Shown: positions 53,484-61,212 of the stretch, piece after piece
Layout of the letters: every line of letters begins with the position of its first letter
How positions within the stretch are numbered: position 1 is the stretch's first letter
Assembly (NCBI GenBank): GCA_944391815.1
Contig: CALXUV010000073.1
Location: forward strand, 1-64,000
Origin: an uncultured Clostridia bacterium
GTDB lineage: Bacteria > Bacillota > Clostridia > Oscillospirales > CAG-272
Direction of reading: 5' to 3'
DNA length: 64,000 bases
Translations under genes and position numbers: made by a program
The notes under the pieces: generated by a model
Database searches by the model: none
What the model saw: the letters and a program-made list of their open reading frames with translations, nothing else
Told to the model about the DNA's origin: nothing

Positions 53484-54593
53484 TCACTCAAATGTATGTG
53501 CAATTTCTTCGAGGTATTTCCTTATACTTATATTCTGAGGACAGCGCTTTTCACAAAGTCCGCATTTTATACAGTCGGAAGCTTTGCCGTTATTTTTGGA
53601 GATATTTTTATAATCATTTTTAGCGTTCCAGAGTCTCGATTCCTCAAAACGTTTGAATTCATTGTAAACTCCGAAATAATCGGGAATAGCGATTTTTTGA
53701 GGACAGCCGTCTACACAGTATCTGCATGACGTACAGGGGACAGCAATGGAGTTGCGTATTATGTCTGCCGCCTGCATAACTGTTTCTTTTTCTTTATCTG
53801 AAAGAGGAGAGAAATCCTTCATAAAACTCAGGTTGTCGTCTACTTGGGCGATATTACTCATTCCGGAAAGAACCATGTAAACGTTTTCAAGAGAAGCGGC
53901 AAATCTTATCGCCCAGGAGGCGACGGAAATATCAGGTCTGACGCTTTTAAGAAGATCTACGGCGGCTTTCGGAATGTTGGCAAGCGCACCGCCTTTGACA
54001 GGTTCCATAACCAATATTTTTTTGCCGTGTTTGACCGCTGTTTCGTAGCAACGACGAGACTGAATATTTTTATCCTCCCAGTCGAGATAGTTAATCTGTA
54101 ACTGTACAAACTCAACTTCCGGATGAGCCGTCAGAATTTTATCGAGTACTTCCGGTGAATCGTGAAAAGAAAATCCGACGTGTTTTATTTTGCCTTCATT
54201 CTTTTTCCGGAAAGCAAACTCAAAAGCTCCGAATTTTTCTGCTTTTTCAAAAGTATTGCGGTTAAGCGAATGGAGAAGGTAATAGTCAAGATAATCTACT
54301 CCGAGATTTGTTAACTGACGTTCAAAAAACGACGGTATTTCTTCGGCGGAGTTGATCATAAAAAGGCTTAGTTTATCTGTTATCGTGTAGCTGTCACGAG
54401 GATATCTTTCTGCGACAGCTTCTTTGAAAGCATTTTCGCTCATACCGTTGTGGTACGGGGCGGCAGTGTCGAAATAAGTAAAGCCGTTTTCCATAAATCT
54501 GTCAGCCATTTTCTTTACCGTTTCGATATCGATGGCTTTAGAATTTCCGTCGAAAACAGGCAAGCGCATAAGACCAAAACCGAGTTTTTTCAT
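53484..54593 (-). CDS. Aldo/keto reductase with C-terminal 4Fe-4S domain
   Basis: A 369-aa protein. Residues 1-280 are an AKR barrel (FGLMRLPVF, FDTAAPYHNG, DYLDYYLLHSL, KHVGFSFHDSPE, VMEPVKGGALA). The C-terminus has ferredoxin-type motifs CTSCRYCVDGCPQ and CIKCGLCEKRCPQ, enough for two clusters. Such fusions are common in strict anaerobes and probably take electrons from ferredoxin or reduce a quinone-like or keto substrate. The substrate is unknown. AAAGGA precedes the ATG. Confidence 0.9.
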   Translation of the reverse strand: MKKLGFGLMRLPVFDGNSKAIDIETVKKMADRFMENGFTYFDTAAPYHNGMSENAFKEAVAERYPRDSYTITDKLSLFMINSAEEIPSFFERQLTNLGVDYLDYYLLHSLNRNTFEKAEKFGAFEFAFRKKNEGKIKHVGFSFHDSPEVLDKILTAHPEVEFVQLQINYLDWEDKNIQSRRCYETAVKHGKKILVMEPVKGGALANIPKAAVDLLKSVRPDISVASWAIRFAASLENVYMVLSGMSNIAQVDDNLSFMKDFSPLSDKEKETVMQAADIIRNSIAVPCTSCRYCVDGCPQKIAIPDYFGVYNEFKRFEESRLWNAKNDYKNISKNNGKASDCIKCGLCEKRCPQNISIRKYLEEIAHTFE

Positions 54594-54696
54594 ATATTGC
54601 GTCCTTTCATCAGCTTTTTCTTTATTTTAATACAAAAAGAAGTATATGTCAAGTTTTTTTGAAAAATAAACACTGTGCCGAATCAGTGCTGACTGT

Positions 54697-55209
54697 TTAT
54701 TTTAAAAATCCTGAATTATAATCCTGGCTTTTCAGATAGTAACCGTTCCTTATAAGAAAATCAACCTTCAAAGCGACAAGGTTTATATCAGTATATGTCA
54801 TTTTAGCTATCTGAAGAGTATCGTAACCTTCTTTTATATATTTCAGTATTTCCCTGTCGTCAAGTAAAAGATTGGCAGCGAAAATATTAGCTTCGTACTC
54901 CCGTCTTGATGTCATGTCGTAAAGAACAAATTCCTGAAAAGGACTGTTTTTGGCGAAATCTCTGTGCAGGCAATCATGTCCGAGTTCATGAGCGCAAACA
55001 ATACGGTTCATGTCGGTTGAATTTTCTGAATTCAGGATTATGAAACGGTTGCGCTTGATTATGCGGTACATTCCTTTCAGACGCTTGAGTCCGTCAAACA
55101 TTATTATCTGAATGCCCGATTTTTCGGCTATTTCAAAAGGATTTCTCGTTTTGTATTTTTTTATCAGCTTCTGTGACGAATTGGCTATGTAACCGTAATA
55201 ATTGTTCAT
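54697..55209 (-). CDS. ImmA/IrrE-family metallopeptidase
   Basis: A 170-aa zinc protease. HELGH at residues 74-78 gives two ligands, and SRREYEANIFAANLLLDD the third Glu. The C-terminal 30 residues (KMTYTDINLVALKVDFLIRNGYYL) form the winged-helix-like part seen in ImmA proteins. In ICEBs1 ImmA and Deinococcus IrrE, the enzyme cleaves an adjacent XRE repressor after DNA damage. Here the XRE gene lies 17 bases upstream on the same strand, the same arrangement. GGCGGTGA precedes the ATG. Confidence 0.88.
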   Translation of the reverse strand: MNNYYGYIANSSQKLIKKYKTRNPFEIAEKSGIQIIMFDGLKRLKGMYRIIKRNRFIILNSENSTDMNRIVCAHELGHDCLHRDFAKNSPFQEFVLYDMTSRREYEANIFAANLLLDDREILKYIKEGYDTLQIAKMTYTDINLVALKVDFLIRNGYYLKSQDYNSGFLK

Positions 55210-55226
55210 AGTTCACCGCCCGGAAT

Positions 55227-55637
55227 TTATTTTTTATCCGAATATTTTTTTGGAGCAAATTTTTTGTTTTTTTCTTTTGCCATCCAATATGCCTGATTTA
55301 AAGCTGCCATTATACCGTCTTTTTCGTCTTCTTCGATATCTCCGCCGGCAAAAAGCCCGCTTATCTCCGAAACAAGCGCATCAATATCTCTTGCAGTTCT
55401 TGAACCTCCGCGTTCGTACGCTGATATTACAAGCATTCCGTCGTTTCCAAGCAGATATTCGACTGTTGTTTCAAGCGCAGTTGCAAGCCGTGACACTATC
55501 TCTATGTGCTGAGGTTTTCTTGTACCCAGTTCATAATTCTGAATTGTGCGTCCTGTAACACCTGCTTTTTTTGCCAGCTCTTCCTGGGATAATCCGAGAG
55601 CTTTGCGGCAATTTTTCAGCCTTTCTTTGAATTCCAT
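55227..55637 (-). CDS. XRE-family repressor
   Basis: A 136-aa protein. The N-terminal HTH is MEFKERLKNCRKALGLSQEE followed by LAKKAGVTGRTIQNYELGTRKP. A flexible stretch near residues 65-85 (GMLVISAYERGGSRTARDID) could be the protease target. The C-terminal helices (DALVSEISGLFAGG, EDEKDGIMAALNQAYWMAKEKNKK) may mediate dimerisation. It starts with AAAGGAAA upstream and is divergent from dinB. Three similar 20-bp palindromes lie in the shared intergenic region, suggesting it represses both itself and dinB. Confidence 0.88.
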   Translation of the reverse strand: MEFKERLKNCRKALGLSQEELAKKAGVTGRTIQNYELGTRKPQHIEIVSRLATALETTVEYLLGNDGMLVISAYERGGSRTARDIDALVSEISGLFAGGDIEEDEKDGIMAALNQAYWMAKEKNKKFAPKKYSDKK

Positions 55638-55688
55638 TGCAGTATTTCCTTTCTCTTAGTTTTACAAGGGAAAAATTTCCATGCGAAA

Positions 55689-55708
55689 ACATGAAAAAAT
55701 GTTCGTTA
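55689..55708. promoter_or_regulatory. Operator 1 for the XRE repressor (predicted)
   Basis: ACATGAA-AAAATG-TTCGTTA, an imperfect palindrome with half-site ACRYGAA and a six-base centre, 52 bases upstream of the XRE start. Confidence 0.55.
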
Positions 55709-55714
55709 AACCTC

Positions 55715-55743
55715 TTTACAACGAAAAGTTTTTCGTGTATAAT
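55715..55743 (+). promoter_or_regulatory. Promoter of dinB
   Basis: TTTACA (55715-55720), a 17-bp spacer and TATAAT (55738-55743). Operator 2 (55719-55738) fills the spacer and touches both boxes, so a bound repressor would block the polymerase. Confidence 0.7.
55719..55738. promoter_or_regulatory. Operator 2 for the XRE repressor (predicted)
   Basis: CAACGAA-AAGTTT-TTCGTGT. Its core ACGAAAAGTTTTTCGT is perfectly palindromic apart from the central GT. Centres of operators 1, 2 and 3 are 30 and 36 bp apart. Confidence 0.65.
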
Positions 55744-55754
55744 TAATGCAGATA

Positions 55755-55774
55755 ACACGAAATGTTGTTCATGT
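55755..55774. promoter_or_regulatory. Operator 3 for the XRE repressor (predicted)
   Basis: ACACGAA-ATGTTG-TTCATGT, one mismatch from a perfect palindrome. It lies just after the predicted dinB start point. Degenerate further copies may exist at 55664-55683 and 55787-55806. Confidence 0.6.
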
Positions 55775-55829
55775 AAATATAATATCACAAGAAAAAATGT
55801 TTGTCAATAGTAAATTTTAAAAAAAGAGG

Positions 55830-57056
55830 ATGGATTTAAAACGAATGGGAAAGATAATACTGCACTGCGATATGAATAATTTCTATGCCTCGGTTGAATG
55901 TGCGCTGAATCCTGAATTACGTGAATATCCGGTTGCGGTGTGCGGAGACGTAGAACTGAGACACGGCATCGTTCTTGCAAAAAATCTGATTGCGGCAAAA
56001 TATAAAATCAAAACAGGTGAAACCATATGGCAGGCAAAACAAAAATGCCGGAATCTTATTATAGTTCCGCCGAATTTTAAGAATTATATGAAATTTTCCG
56101 AAGCCGCAAGAGAAATTTACGGCAGATACACATCTGAAATAGAGCCTTTCGGACCTGACGAATGCTGGCTTGACATAACGGGAACCGCACGCAATATAAA
56201 AGAGGGCGAGAAGATAGCTTACCGGATAAAAGAAGAGATAAAGAGGGAACTCGGAGTAACAGTTTCGGTAGGCGTTTCGTTCAGCAAAATTTTTGCTAAG
56301 CTCGGAAGCGATATGAAAAAACCTGACGCTGTCACTGTTATTCCGGAAGAGAATTATCTTTCCGTAATCGGAAATCTACCGATTTCCGATATGCTCGGAG
56401 TCGGTCCGGCTACTGCAAGAAAGCTTAATTTGTATTGTGTTGAAACTATATCCGAGCTTGCTGAGTTTCCCAAGGTAATGGAAAAGAAACTGTTCGGAAA
56501 ATGCGGAGAGGTACTCTGGAGCTGTGCCAACGGTTTTGATGTTGTGCCTGTGGTAAGCAGGGAGTCGGAAACGGTGGACAAAACCGTGGGAAACGGAATA
56601 ACACTTCCGAAAGATCTGTTTGAAAAAGAGCAGGTCTGGAAAACAGTGCTTGATTTAAGCCAGGAAATAGGTCACAGACTTATGCTCAATGAAAAAAAAG
56701 CAGGAGACGTAAGTCTTACGGTGAAAGACAGCTCTTTCAGAACAACGCACTGGCATTGCCATCTCGAAGAATATACATCAAGTCCTTTTGTTATAGCCAG
56801 AGCCGCATTCAGGCTTTTTGAAAACGGGTATTCGTGGCAGAATCCGGTACGGTCAGTAACCGTACGCGCTTCAAATCTCGGAGCCTCAGATATTCCGGTG
56901 CAGATAAGTATGTTCGACACTGTAAATGACGGTTATAAAAAACAGAAAATATCTGAAACAGTAGAAAAAATACGAGACAGATTCGGTTACAATTCGATAA
57001 TGAACGCAGTTGTTCTGAAGTCCGCAAAACAAAGAAATGAGAGTCTGCCGTTTTGA
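55830..57056 (+). CDS. dinB: DNA polymerase IV, Y family
   Basis: A 408-aa translesion polymerase. The palm starts ILHCDMNNFYASVECALNPELR with the first catalytic Asp, and FGPDECWLDITGT holds the second acidic pair. GVSFSKIFAKLGSDMKKPDAV and the HhH region LPISDMLGVGPATARKL follow, then the little-finger domain to residue 360 or so. The C-terminus has ISMFD, a likely beta-clamp motif. The frame opens at ATG 55830, where AGAGG abuts the codon directly, so ATG 55845 (MGKIILHCD) may be the real start. The promoter carries repressor operators, implying induction by damage. Confidence 0.93.
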   Translation: MDLKRMGKIILHCDMNNFYASVECALNPELREYPVAVCGDVELRHGIVLAKNLIAAKYKIKTGETIWQAKQKCRNLIIVPPNFKNYMKFSEAAREIYGRYTSEIEPFGPDECWLDITGTARNIKEGEKIAYRIKEEIKRELGVTVSVGVSFSKIFAKLGSDMKKPDAVTVIPEENYLSVIGNLPISDMLGVGPATARKLNLYCVETISELAEFPKVMEKKLFGKCGEVLWSCANGFDVVPVVSRESETVDKTVGNGITLPKDLFEKEQVWKTVLDLSQEIGHRLMLNEKKAGDVSLTVKDSSFRTTHWHCHLEEYTSSPFVIARAAFRLFENGYSWQNPVRSVTVRASNLGASDIPVQISMFDTVNDGYKKQKISETVEKIRDRFGYNSIMNAVVLKSAKQRNESLPF

Positions 57057-57070
57057 TAAAAGGGGAAACA

Positions 57071-57319
57071 ATGGCAAAATACCGTAAAGTATATGTAGGA
57101 GTAAAAGTTCAGGTTGACAGTGAAGGAAACACAAAGCCGGTAAGTATAATCTGGGAAAACGGTGAGGAATATCTGATTGACAGGGTAAAATACAAAATCC
57201 CCGCAGCCTCACTTAAGGTCGGAGGCAGGGGGATACGTTATACAGTTATCATCAAGGGAGCCGAGAGGCATCTTTATGACGAAGAGGGAAAATGGTTTGT
57301 GGAAAAACGAACAGAATAA
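57071..57319 (+). CDS. Small protein linked to DNA polymerase IV
   Basis: An 82-aa protein, MAKYRKVYVGVKVQVDSEG, then KPVSIIWENGEEYLIDRV and a basic middle, ending RHLYDEEGKWFVEKRTE. The pattern P-x-x-I-x-W-x-x-G-x-x-Y-x-I-D-x-V, ending in W-F-V, resembles small proteins such as DUF6504 found beside Y-family polymerases in other phyla. ATG 57071 has AGGGG upstream and lies 14 bases after dinB. It is probably part of the same damage response. It is convergent with ktrA, two bases away. Confidence 0.65.
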   Translation: MAKYRKVYVGVKVQVDSEGNTKPVSIIWENGEEYLIDRVKYKIPAASLKVGGRGIRYTVIIKGAERHLYDEEGKWFVEKRTE

Positions 57320-57320
57320 A

Positions 57321-57974
57321 TCAGGTTTTTGCGGTAAGTTTGAATACATCTGAGGCCTTTCCGATTACGACAATATGATCCTTTGATCTGAATTCGTAGT
57401 CAGCTCCAGGCATGGGTTCTATCGAATTTGCGGAATTTTTTATGGCTATTATGTTTATATTATGACGTTTGCGGACGTCGATAGCCATAAGCGTTTTACC
57501 GATCCATTCCTTAAGTATCGGAATTTCGTAAATAGAATATTCGCTGGTAAGCTGGATATAATCGAAAATGTTCTGAGAATTGTACCTCATGGCAAGTTTT
57601 TCGGCGATCTCACGTTCGGGGTAAACTATTTCGTCAGCTCCGATTTTCGTAAGTATTTCAGCCTGAATATCATATCTTGCCTTAGTGACAACGCATTTTG
57701 CACCGAGCTTTTTCAGAAGAAGAGTAATAACGAGCGATGACTCAAAGTCTTCACCGATAGTAACAAAGCAAAGATCAAAATTGTTCACGCCGAGCGCACG
57801 AAGAACGCCTTCATTGGTACAGTCACCTATATGCGCATCGGAAAATCTGCTGGCGAGACTTTCTATTATTTCCGGGGATTTGTCGACCACCATAACTTCA
57901 TTACCGAGATCGGTCATTTTCTGAGCAAGGTGTATACCGAATCTTCCCATTCCGAGTATCAAAACAGTTTTCAT
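57321..57974 (-). CDS. ktrA: K+ uptake regulatory subunit KtrA/TrkA-like
   Basis: A 217-aa RCK protein. The Rossmann motif GMGRFG is at residues 7-12, with EVMVVDKSPE and DCTNEGVLRALGV next. The second half (YSIYEIPILKEWIGKTLMAID) is the RCK-C domain. It forms a cytoplasmic octameric ring binding ATP/ADP that gates KtrB. A single RCK unit distinguishes it from the double TrkA of E. coli. It follows ktrB by 61 bases on the same strand. Confidence 0.92.
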   Translation of the reverse strand: MKTVLILGMGRFGIHLAQKMTDLGNEVMVVDKSPEIIESLASRFSDAHIGDCTNEGVLRALGVNNFDLCFVTIGEDFESSLVITLLLKKLGAKCVVTKARYDIQAEILTKIGADEIVYPEREIAEKLAMRYNSQNIFDYIQLTSEYSIYEIPILKEWIGKTLMAIDVRKRHNINIIAIKNSANSIEPMPGADYEFRSKDHIVVIGKASDVFKLTAKT

Positions 57975-58035
57975 TAGAATTTCCTTTCTTTGTTGGTGAT
58001 TTTACGTCCGACTTATTTAAAAGCGGGCATAAGTT

Positions 58036-59379
58036 TTATCCGACTATTACTTTTTCCGAGGGTCTGTCAAGAGGAACTTTACTGTGTCTTTCGGATAAAA
58101 CAAGCATAAGAGTCATGGCTCCGAGCCTTCCGGCGTACATAAGAATCATCAGCACAATCTTTGAAGCTTCCGACAAAGTCGGAGTTATTCCGGTTGTAAG
58201 ACCTACCGTTCCTATTGCAGATGCAACTTCAAAAAGGATATCGCTGAGCGGAATATGAGGCTCAAAAGCACAGATAAGACAAGTCGATACAACGGCGAAA
58301 ATAATGTACGTAGTAGCTATCGTATGGGCTTGTTTAATTGATTCCGCCGCAATTTTCTTTTTGAAAATCACGGAATTTTCATGGTTGGAGGCACCGGCTA
58401 TGGTGCTTATGATAATCACTGCAAGAGTAGTTGTTTTTATACCGCCGGCGGTTGAACCCGGAGAGCCTCCGGTTATCATGAGAAACACCGAGGTAAGCTT
58501 TCCGGAATCAGATAATGCTGACTGGTCAATCGTGTTGAATCCTGCCGTTCTGGTAGTGACAGACTGGAAAAACGATGCAAGTACTTTATCTCCGAGCGGA
58601 AGATCTTTGAGCGAATGTGCGTATTCAAAAATAAAGAAGCAGACGGCACCGAATAAAATGAGAACTGCTGTTGTCGAGATGACTATTTTAGAGTGCATCT
58701 CAAGTTTTCTGAATCTGAATTTGCATTTGATGAGATCAGTCCAGACAAAAAATCCGAGACCTCCGACGACTATCAGTACCATAATAATCGAGTTTACCGC
58801 AACATTGTCGACATAAGAGGTAAGGGAAGAAAACTCTCCTTTAAATCCCATTAGGTCAAAACCGGCATTACAGAAAGCGGATACCGAGTGAAACATTGCA
58901 TAATATACGCCCTTGGCACCGACTTCGGGGCAAAGACAAAATGAAAGAAACAGCGTTCCCGTCGCTTCGACAATGAGCGTACCGAATATAATTCCCTTAA
59001 TGAGGGTAATTACACCGTCTCGCCTGACGTTACCGGCTGACTGCGTCAGGATATTCATTTCTTTAAGAGAAATATGTTTTTTCGTAAAAACTGCAAATAT
59101 AGTTATCAAAGTCATGAAACTGAGTCCGCCGATCTGAATCAAAAGCAGGATTACAAGCTGTCCGAAAACAGACCAGTGAGTAAAAGTATCAACGACAACA
59201 AGACCGGTTACGCAGGTAGCACTGGTTGCAGTAAAAAGACAATCGCTGAAAGCGGTAAAATCTCCGGTTTTGGAAGATATAGGCAAAGTCAGCAAAAGTG
59301 CTCCGGTGAGTATCACGCCAAGAAAACTCAAAGCTACAAGTCTTTCCGTTGTCATACGGAAAATAAGTTTGTTTTTCAA
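58036..59379 (-). CDS. ktrB: K+ transporter membrane subunit KtrB/TrkH-like
   Basis: A 447-aa membrane protein with four M1-P-M2 units. Selectivity-filter segments include TATSATCVTGLVVVD, SVSAFCNAGFDLMGF, SVTTRTAGFNTID and SAIGTVGLTTGITP. The intramembrane gating loop region is GGSPGSTAGGIKTTTLA. It imports K+ with KtrA, probably coupled to Na+. The start is TTG 59379 with AGGAAG nine bases upstream. Confidence 0.93.
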   Translation of the reverse strand: MKNKLIFRMTTERLVALSFLGVILTGALLLTLPISSKTGDFTAFSDCLFTATSATCVTGLVVVDTFTHWSVFGQLVILLLIQIGGLSFMTLITIFAVFTKKHISLKEMNILTQSAGNVRRDGVITLIKGIIFGTLIVEATGTLFLSFCLCPEVGAKGVYYAMFHSVSAFCNAGFDLMGFKGEFSSLTSYVDNVAVNSIIMVLIVVGGLGFFVWTDLIKCKFRFRKLEMHSKIVISTTAVLILFGAVCFFIFEYAHSLKDLPLGDKVLASFFQSVTTRTAGFNTIDQSALSDSGKLTSVFLMITGGSPGSTAGGIKTTTLAVIIISTIAGASNHENSVIFKKKIAAESIKQAHTIATTYIIFAVVSTCLICAFEPHIPLSDILFEVASAIGTVGLTTGITPTLSEASKIVLMILMYAGRLGAMTLMLVLSERHSKVPLDRPSEKVIVG

Positions 59380-59610
59380 TTCAATACTTCCTTAAAAAAT
59401 ATTTCAAAGGTGATTTTATCACGAAGTTGTAGATATTATGTGTATAAATAAATACCAATAGATGAATTTTGTCTTAGCCGTGATTAAGAAATGCATGCTT
59501 ATAAATATTATGATTTCTATTCAATATATGTTGTAAAGTAGCTTTAAAGCATAAAACTGAATTCTTAAATGTAATGTTTTTTCACCATAAATAATCAGGA
59601 AATTAAACTG

Positions 59611-59646
59611 AAAGCTGCCACAAGTCGTAGGACAAGTGACAGCTTT
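59611..59646. terminator. Terminator after xylB (bidirectional)
   Basis: AAAGCTGCCAC (59611-59621) and GTGACAGCTTTTT (59636-59648) pair with one mismatch. It lies downstream of the leftward xyl operon. Confidence 0.7.
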
Positions 59647-59677
59647 TTAATAAAAATTGAATTAAAAGATAAGAGGT

Positions 59678-59701
59678 GTTAAGATGTTAAGATGTTAAGA
59701 T
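59678..59701. repeat. Three tandem copies of an 8-bp unit
   Basis: GTTAAGAT repeated three times without change, directly after the xylB stop on its strand. A slippage-prone microsatellite. Confidence 0.8.
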
Positions 59702-59714
59702 GTTCCTTAGTTTA

Positions 59715-61175
59715 TCAGACAGTTGTAGCGAGAGCTTTGTAAACATCCTTCAGCTGCGGGTAAAATGACCTGTAAATACGGTAGAATTTTTCGTATTCAG
59801 GACAGTTTTCCGGATAAACAGGAGGAGTATTCCTGATTACCTCATCACACGCAGACGGGACATCTTTATAAAGTCCGATACCGACTGCGGCAAGAATTGC
59901 AACCCCGAGTGCCGGTCCTTCGTTATTGATAGGGGTTTTTATCTGAACATTATAGGTTCCGGAAATGATTTTCTGCCAAAGGGGACTGCTTCCTCCTCCG
60001 ACAGCAGTCATATCGGTAACGTTTATGTTCATTTCCCTTAACACTTCAAGGCAGTCACGCAGTGAGTATGAAACTCCTTCAAGTATTGCCCTTATGAAAT
60101 GTGCTCTTGTATGAATTGCAGATATGCCAAGAAAAGCTCCCCTTACGTTCGGATCAAGGTGAGGTGTACGCTCGCCCATAAGATAGGGAAGAAACAGAAG
60201 TTTATCGGCTCCTATCGGTATTTTTTCCGCCAGTTCATCCATTTGTCTGTAACTGAGGTCAGAAGCGAAGTTTTCCCTGAACCATTTAAGGGAAAGTCCG
60301 GCGCTCTGCGTAACTCCCATTACATGCCATTTACCGGGTACTGCACAACAAAAAGTATGAACTCTTCCTTTCGGATCTATAACGGGCTTTTCGGTATGAG
60401 CGTAGACAACTCCGCTTGTACCTATCGTTGTAAAAGCACGGTTTTCCCTGACTACTCCGCAGCCTACTGCTGCAGCCGCGTTATCTCCTGCTCCTCCGAC
60501 GACGGGCGCCCCGGACAATTTTCCCTTTATGTTGCAATAACCTGTAATCTCGGGACTTTCATAAACATCAGGCAAAAGCTCTCTTTCGATTCCGAGAAGA
60601 CGCAGAATTTCATCAGAAAAAACTCTGTTTTTTATGTCAAGAAGCTGCATTCCTCCGGCATCTGAAACTTCGCTTGCAAATACACCTGTCAGCTTATACC
60701 TTATGTAATCCTTGGGCAGAAGTATGTGCCGGCATTTGTCATAAATTTCCGGCTGGTTGTTTTTAACCCACATTATTTTTGAGGCGGTAAATCCGGTAAG
60801 TGCGGGATTGGCAGTTATATTTATAAGCTTTTCTCTGCCGACAATATCAGTAATCTGTGCACATTCCTTTTCTGTTCTCTGGTCACACCAGATTATGGCA
60901 GGACGGAGAACGTTACCATCGCCGTCAAGCATTACAAGTCCGTGCATCTGTCCTGAAAGCCCTATACCGTCAACATGATCAACGTTTTCAGTAACTATTT
61001 GAATTGATTCAAGCGTTGCATTCCACCAATCCTCAGGGTTTTGCTCCGCCCAACCGTTCTGTGGCTGATATAGTGGATATTCGATTGTAGAAGAGCTGAT
61101 TTTATTCAGTTTTTCATCAAAAAGTACTGTTTTTACTGCCGAAGTACCGATATCTATTCCAATTAAATACTTCAT
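59715..61175 (-). CDS. xylB: Xylulokinase
   Basis: A 486-aa FGGY kinase phosphorylating D-xylulose. IGIDIGTSAVKTVLFDE is the N-terminal ATPase motif, IGLSGQMHGLVMLD the xylulokinase-specific SGQMHG, and IIWCDQRTEKEC the substrate region. GTSGVVYAH and TAVGGGSSPLWQKIISGTYN are in the C-terminal domain. It is downstream of the GH3 and xylA genes on the same strand, completing xylose entry to the pentose phosphate pathway. GAAAGGAATC precedes the ATG. Confidence 0.95.
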   Translation of the reverse strand: MKYLIGIDIGTSAVKTVLFDEKLNKISSSTIEYPLYQPQNGWAEQNPEDWWNATLESIQIVTENVDHVDGIGLSGQMHGLVMLDGDGNVLRPAIIWCDQRTEKECAQITDIVGREKLINITANPALTGFTASKIMWVKNNQPEIYDKCRHILLPKDYIRYKLTGVFASEVSDAGGMQLLDIKNRVFSDEILRLLGIERELLPDVYESPEITGYCNIKGKLSGAPVVGGAGDNAAAAVGCGVVRENRAFTTIGTSGVVYAHTEKPVIDPKGRVHTFCCAVPGKWHVMGVTQSAGLSLKWFRENFASDLSYRQMDELAEKIPIGADKLLFLPYLMGERTPHLDPNVRGAFLGISAIHTRAHFIRAILEGVSYSLRDCLEVLREMNINVTDMTAVGGGSSPLWQKIISGTYNVQIKTPINNEGPALGVAILAAVGIGLYKDVPSACDEVIRNTPPVYPENCPEYEKFYRIYRSFYPQLKDVYKALATTV

Positions 61176-61212
61176 AAAGATTCCTTTCGCTGTTTACTCA
61201 TTCGTCAAACAG

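Larger units (their letters stand above)
59380..59714. other. Intergenic region ktrB / xylB
   Basis: AT-rich. It contains the xylB-side terminator (59611-59646) and three exact tandem copies of GTTAAGAT at 59678-59701. No gene is supported. Confidence 0.5.
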
